Source: an uncultured Eubacteriales bacterium (lineage in GTDB: Bacteria; Bacillota; Clostridia; Oscillospirales; Oscillospiraceae). From it: a stretch of DNA of 7,012 nt. Position 1 is the stretch's first letter. Every line of letters starts with the position of its first letter. The position numbers and the translations under genes were made by a program. The stretch is from assembly GCA_900321335.1 (NCBI GenBank), contig ONVR01000079.1, forward strand, positions 1-7,012, read 5' to 3'. Positions 5,436 through 7,012 of the stretch are shown here, in pieces. The notes beneath the pieces are model-generated. The model made no database searches. It saw only the letters and a program-made list of their open reading frames with translations, and had not been told where the DNA came from.

Positions 5436-7012
5436 ATGAAATACGAGTTTGCTCGTATCGAGAAAAAATGGCAGGAGATCTGGGATGAGCAGAAGAGCTT
5501 TCGGGCTGTGACGGGTGATCCCCGGCCCAAGTTCTATGGGCTGGTGGAGTTTCCCTACCCCTCCGGCGCCGGTCTGCACGTGGGACACCCCAGACCCTAT
5601 ACGGCCATGGACGTGATCGCCCGGAAGCGCCGGATGGACGGCTATAACGTGCTGCTGCCTATCGGCTTTGACGCCTTTGGCCTGCCAACGGAGAACTTTG
5701 CCATCAAAAACCACATTCACCCGGCCATCGTCACCCGACAAAACATCGCCGCCTTTACCAAACAGCTCAAGATGCTGGGCTACAGCTTTGACTGGGACCG
5801 GGTGGTGGACACCACCGACCCGTCCTACTACAAGTGGACCCAGTGGATCTTCCTGCAGCTGTACAAGCACGGTCTGGCCTACAAGGCCACCATGCCCGTG
5901 AACTGGTGCACCTCCTGCAAATGCGTGCTGGCAAACGAGGAGGTCGTGGAGGGCGTGTGCGAGCGCTGCGGCGCCCCCGTGGTCCGGAAGGAAAAGAGCC
6001 AGTGGATGCTGAAAATCACCGACTACGCCCAGAAACTCATCGACGGCCTGGACGACGTGGACTTTATCGAGCGGGTCAAGACCCAGCAGAGAAACTGGAT
6101 CGGTCGCTCCACCGGCGCGGAGGTGACCTTCAAGGCCACCACCGGTGACGACATCGTGGTCTTTACCACCCGGCCGGACACCCTCTACGGCGCCACCTAC
6201 ATGGTCATCTCCCCGGAACACGCCTACGTGAAAAAATGGGCGGATCTGCTGGAGAATCTGCAGGAGGTTCAGGCCTACGTGGACGAGGCTGCCCGGAAGT
6301 CCGATTTTGAGCGGACAGAGCTGGCCGCGGACAAGGAGAAAACCGGCGTCAGACTTCAGGGGGTGGCGGCGATCAATCCTGTCACCGGCAAACAGATCCC
6401 CATCTTTATCTCCGACTACGTTCTTGCCACCTACGGCACCGGCGCCATCATGGCCGTGCCGGCCCACGACGCCCGCGACTGGGCATTTGCCAGAAAGTTC
6501 GGCTGCGAGATTATCGAGGTGGTCTCCGGCGGCAACGTGGAGGAGGCGGCTTTCACCGCCAAGGACGACACGGCGGTCATGGTCAACTCCGGTTTCCTCA
6601 CCGGCATGACCGTGAAGCAGGCCATCCCTGCCATGACCAAGTATCTGGAAGAGCAGGGCATCGGCGAGGCCAAGGTCAATTACAAGCTCCGGGACTGGGT
6701 CTTCTCCCGTCAGCGTTACTGGGGCGAACCCATTCCCATGGTCAAATGCGACAAGTGCGGATACGTGCCCGTGCCCGAGGATCAGCTGCCCCTGCTGCTG
6801 CCGGAGGTGGATTCCTACGAGCTCACGGACGACGGGCAGTCGCCCATCGCCAAAATGCGCGACTGGGTGGAGACCACCTGCCCCTGCTGCGGCGGACACG
6901 CCCAGCGGGAGACGGACACCATGCCCCAGTGGGCAGGATCCAGCTGGTATTTCCTGCGGTATATGGATCCCCATAACGACACGGCCCTGGCCTCCAAAGA
7001 GGCTCTGGACTA
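5436..7012 (+). CDS. leuS: Leucyl-tRNA synthetase (3' partial)
   Basis: LeuRS is a class I synthetase that charges tRNA-Leu and removes misacylated products by post-transfer editing. The window holds 525 codons of an enzyme usually of 800 or more residues; the frame is open to the right edge. In order: the N-terminal MKYEFARIEKKWQEIW; the catalytic EFPYPSGAGLHVGHPRPYT, with the HIGH-type HVGH at 48-51; DAFGLPTENFA (79-89); a four-Cys zinc knuckle (Cys158, 161, 175, 178); the CP1 editing domain with threonine-rich TTRPDTLYG (244-252) and GTGAIMAVPAHDARD (334-348), whose Asp345 is the expected editing residue; LRDWVFSRQRYWGEPIP (418-434); a second zinc-knuckle candidate (Cys438, 441, 482, 485); then RETDTMPQWAGSSWYFLRY (491-509). 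KMSKS and the anticodon-binding domain lie beyond the window. The residues discriminate LeuRS from IleRS and ValRS. No frameshift is seen. The gene lies 14 nt after rsfS and seems to depend on upstream transcription. Confidence 0.97.
   Translation, partial: MKYEFARIEKKWQEIWDEQKSFRAVTGDPRPKFYGLVEFPYPSGAGLHVGHPRPYTAMDVIARKRRMDGYNVLLPIGFDAFGLPTENFAIKNHIHPAIVTRQNIAAFTKQLKMLGYSFDWDRVVDTTDPSYYKWTQWIFLQLYKHGLAYKATMPVNWCTSCKCVLANEEVVEGVCERCGAPVVRKEKSQWMLKITDYAQKLIDGLDDVDFIERVKTQQRNWIGRSTGAEVTFKATTGDDIVVFTTRPDTLYGATYMVISPEHAYVKKWADLLENLQEVQAYVDEAARKSDFERTELAADKEKTGVRLQGVAAINPVTGKQIPIFISDYVLATYGTGAIMAVPAHDARDWAFARKFGCEIIEVVSGGNVEEAAFTAKDDTAVMVNSGFLTGMTVKQAIPAMTKYLEEQGIGEAKVNYKLRDWVFSRQRYWGEPIPMVKCDKCGYVPVPEDQLPLLLPEVDSYELTDDGQSPIAKMRDWVETTCPCCGGHAQRETDTMPQWAGSSWYFLRYMDPHNDTALASKEALD

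Noticed and set aside
5355..6974. A 539-codon open frame on the - strand opposite leuS
   Set aside because: It is a shadow of leuS. The + strand carries full class I synthetase motifs; the antisense product is a Gly/His/Val-rich composition artefact with no family features.
1..7012. A novel defence, mobile or RNA system
   Set aside because: Every stretch is accounted for by conserved housekeeping genes with gaps under 40 nt. I saw no direct-repeat array, transposase, toxin-antitoxin pair or structured RNA of meaningful length.

Overview
The window reads as an uninterrupted run of seven co-directional (+ strand) housekeeping genes from a GC-rich member of the Firmicutes (Bacillota). The best fit is class Clostridia, probably an Oscillospiraceae/Ruminococcaceae-type gut anaerobe. 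That placement is an inference from three things: the gene order, the strong GC bias at third codon positions, and the clear AGGAG-type ribosome binding sites. No 16S rRNA or other direct taxonomic marker is present.

Layout: the C-terminal half of smc (1-1992, entering from the left edge) is followed by ftsY (2012-2920), rdgB (2917-3504, overlapping ftsY by 4 nt), yhbY (3521-3817), a fused nadD-yqeK gene (3856-5022), rsfS/ybeB (5062-5421) and the 5' two thirds of leuS (5436-7012, running off the right edge). Gaps between genes are 14-39 nt, with no recognisable rho-independent terminator on the + strand, so the genes are probably co-transcribed. No stretch over 300 bases lacks a gene. I see no tRNA, rRNA, mobile element, CRISPR array, attachment site or long repeat.

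Function: smc and ftsY serve chromosome organisation and co-translational membrane targeting. rdgB and the YqeK half of the fusion remove aberrant nucleotides (dITP/XTP and, by family, Ap4A). The NadD half makes nicotinate adenine dinucleotide for NAD synthesis. YhbY and RsfS act on the large ribosomal subunit, and LeuS charges tRNA-Leu. The segment joins two gene neighbourhoods known from Firmicutes: smc-ftsY, and yhbY-nadD-yqeK-rsfS.

I do not see a new defence, mobile or biosynthetic system. The points most worth a second look are the in-frame NadD-YqeK fusion, a pair of short hairpins sharing a CCGGA/TCCGG core in the two longest intergenic gaps, a possible promoter inside the yqeK part, and a few residue-level oddities in RsfS, RdgB and LeuS.
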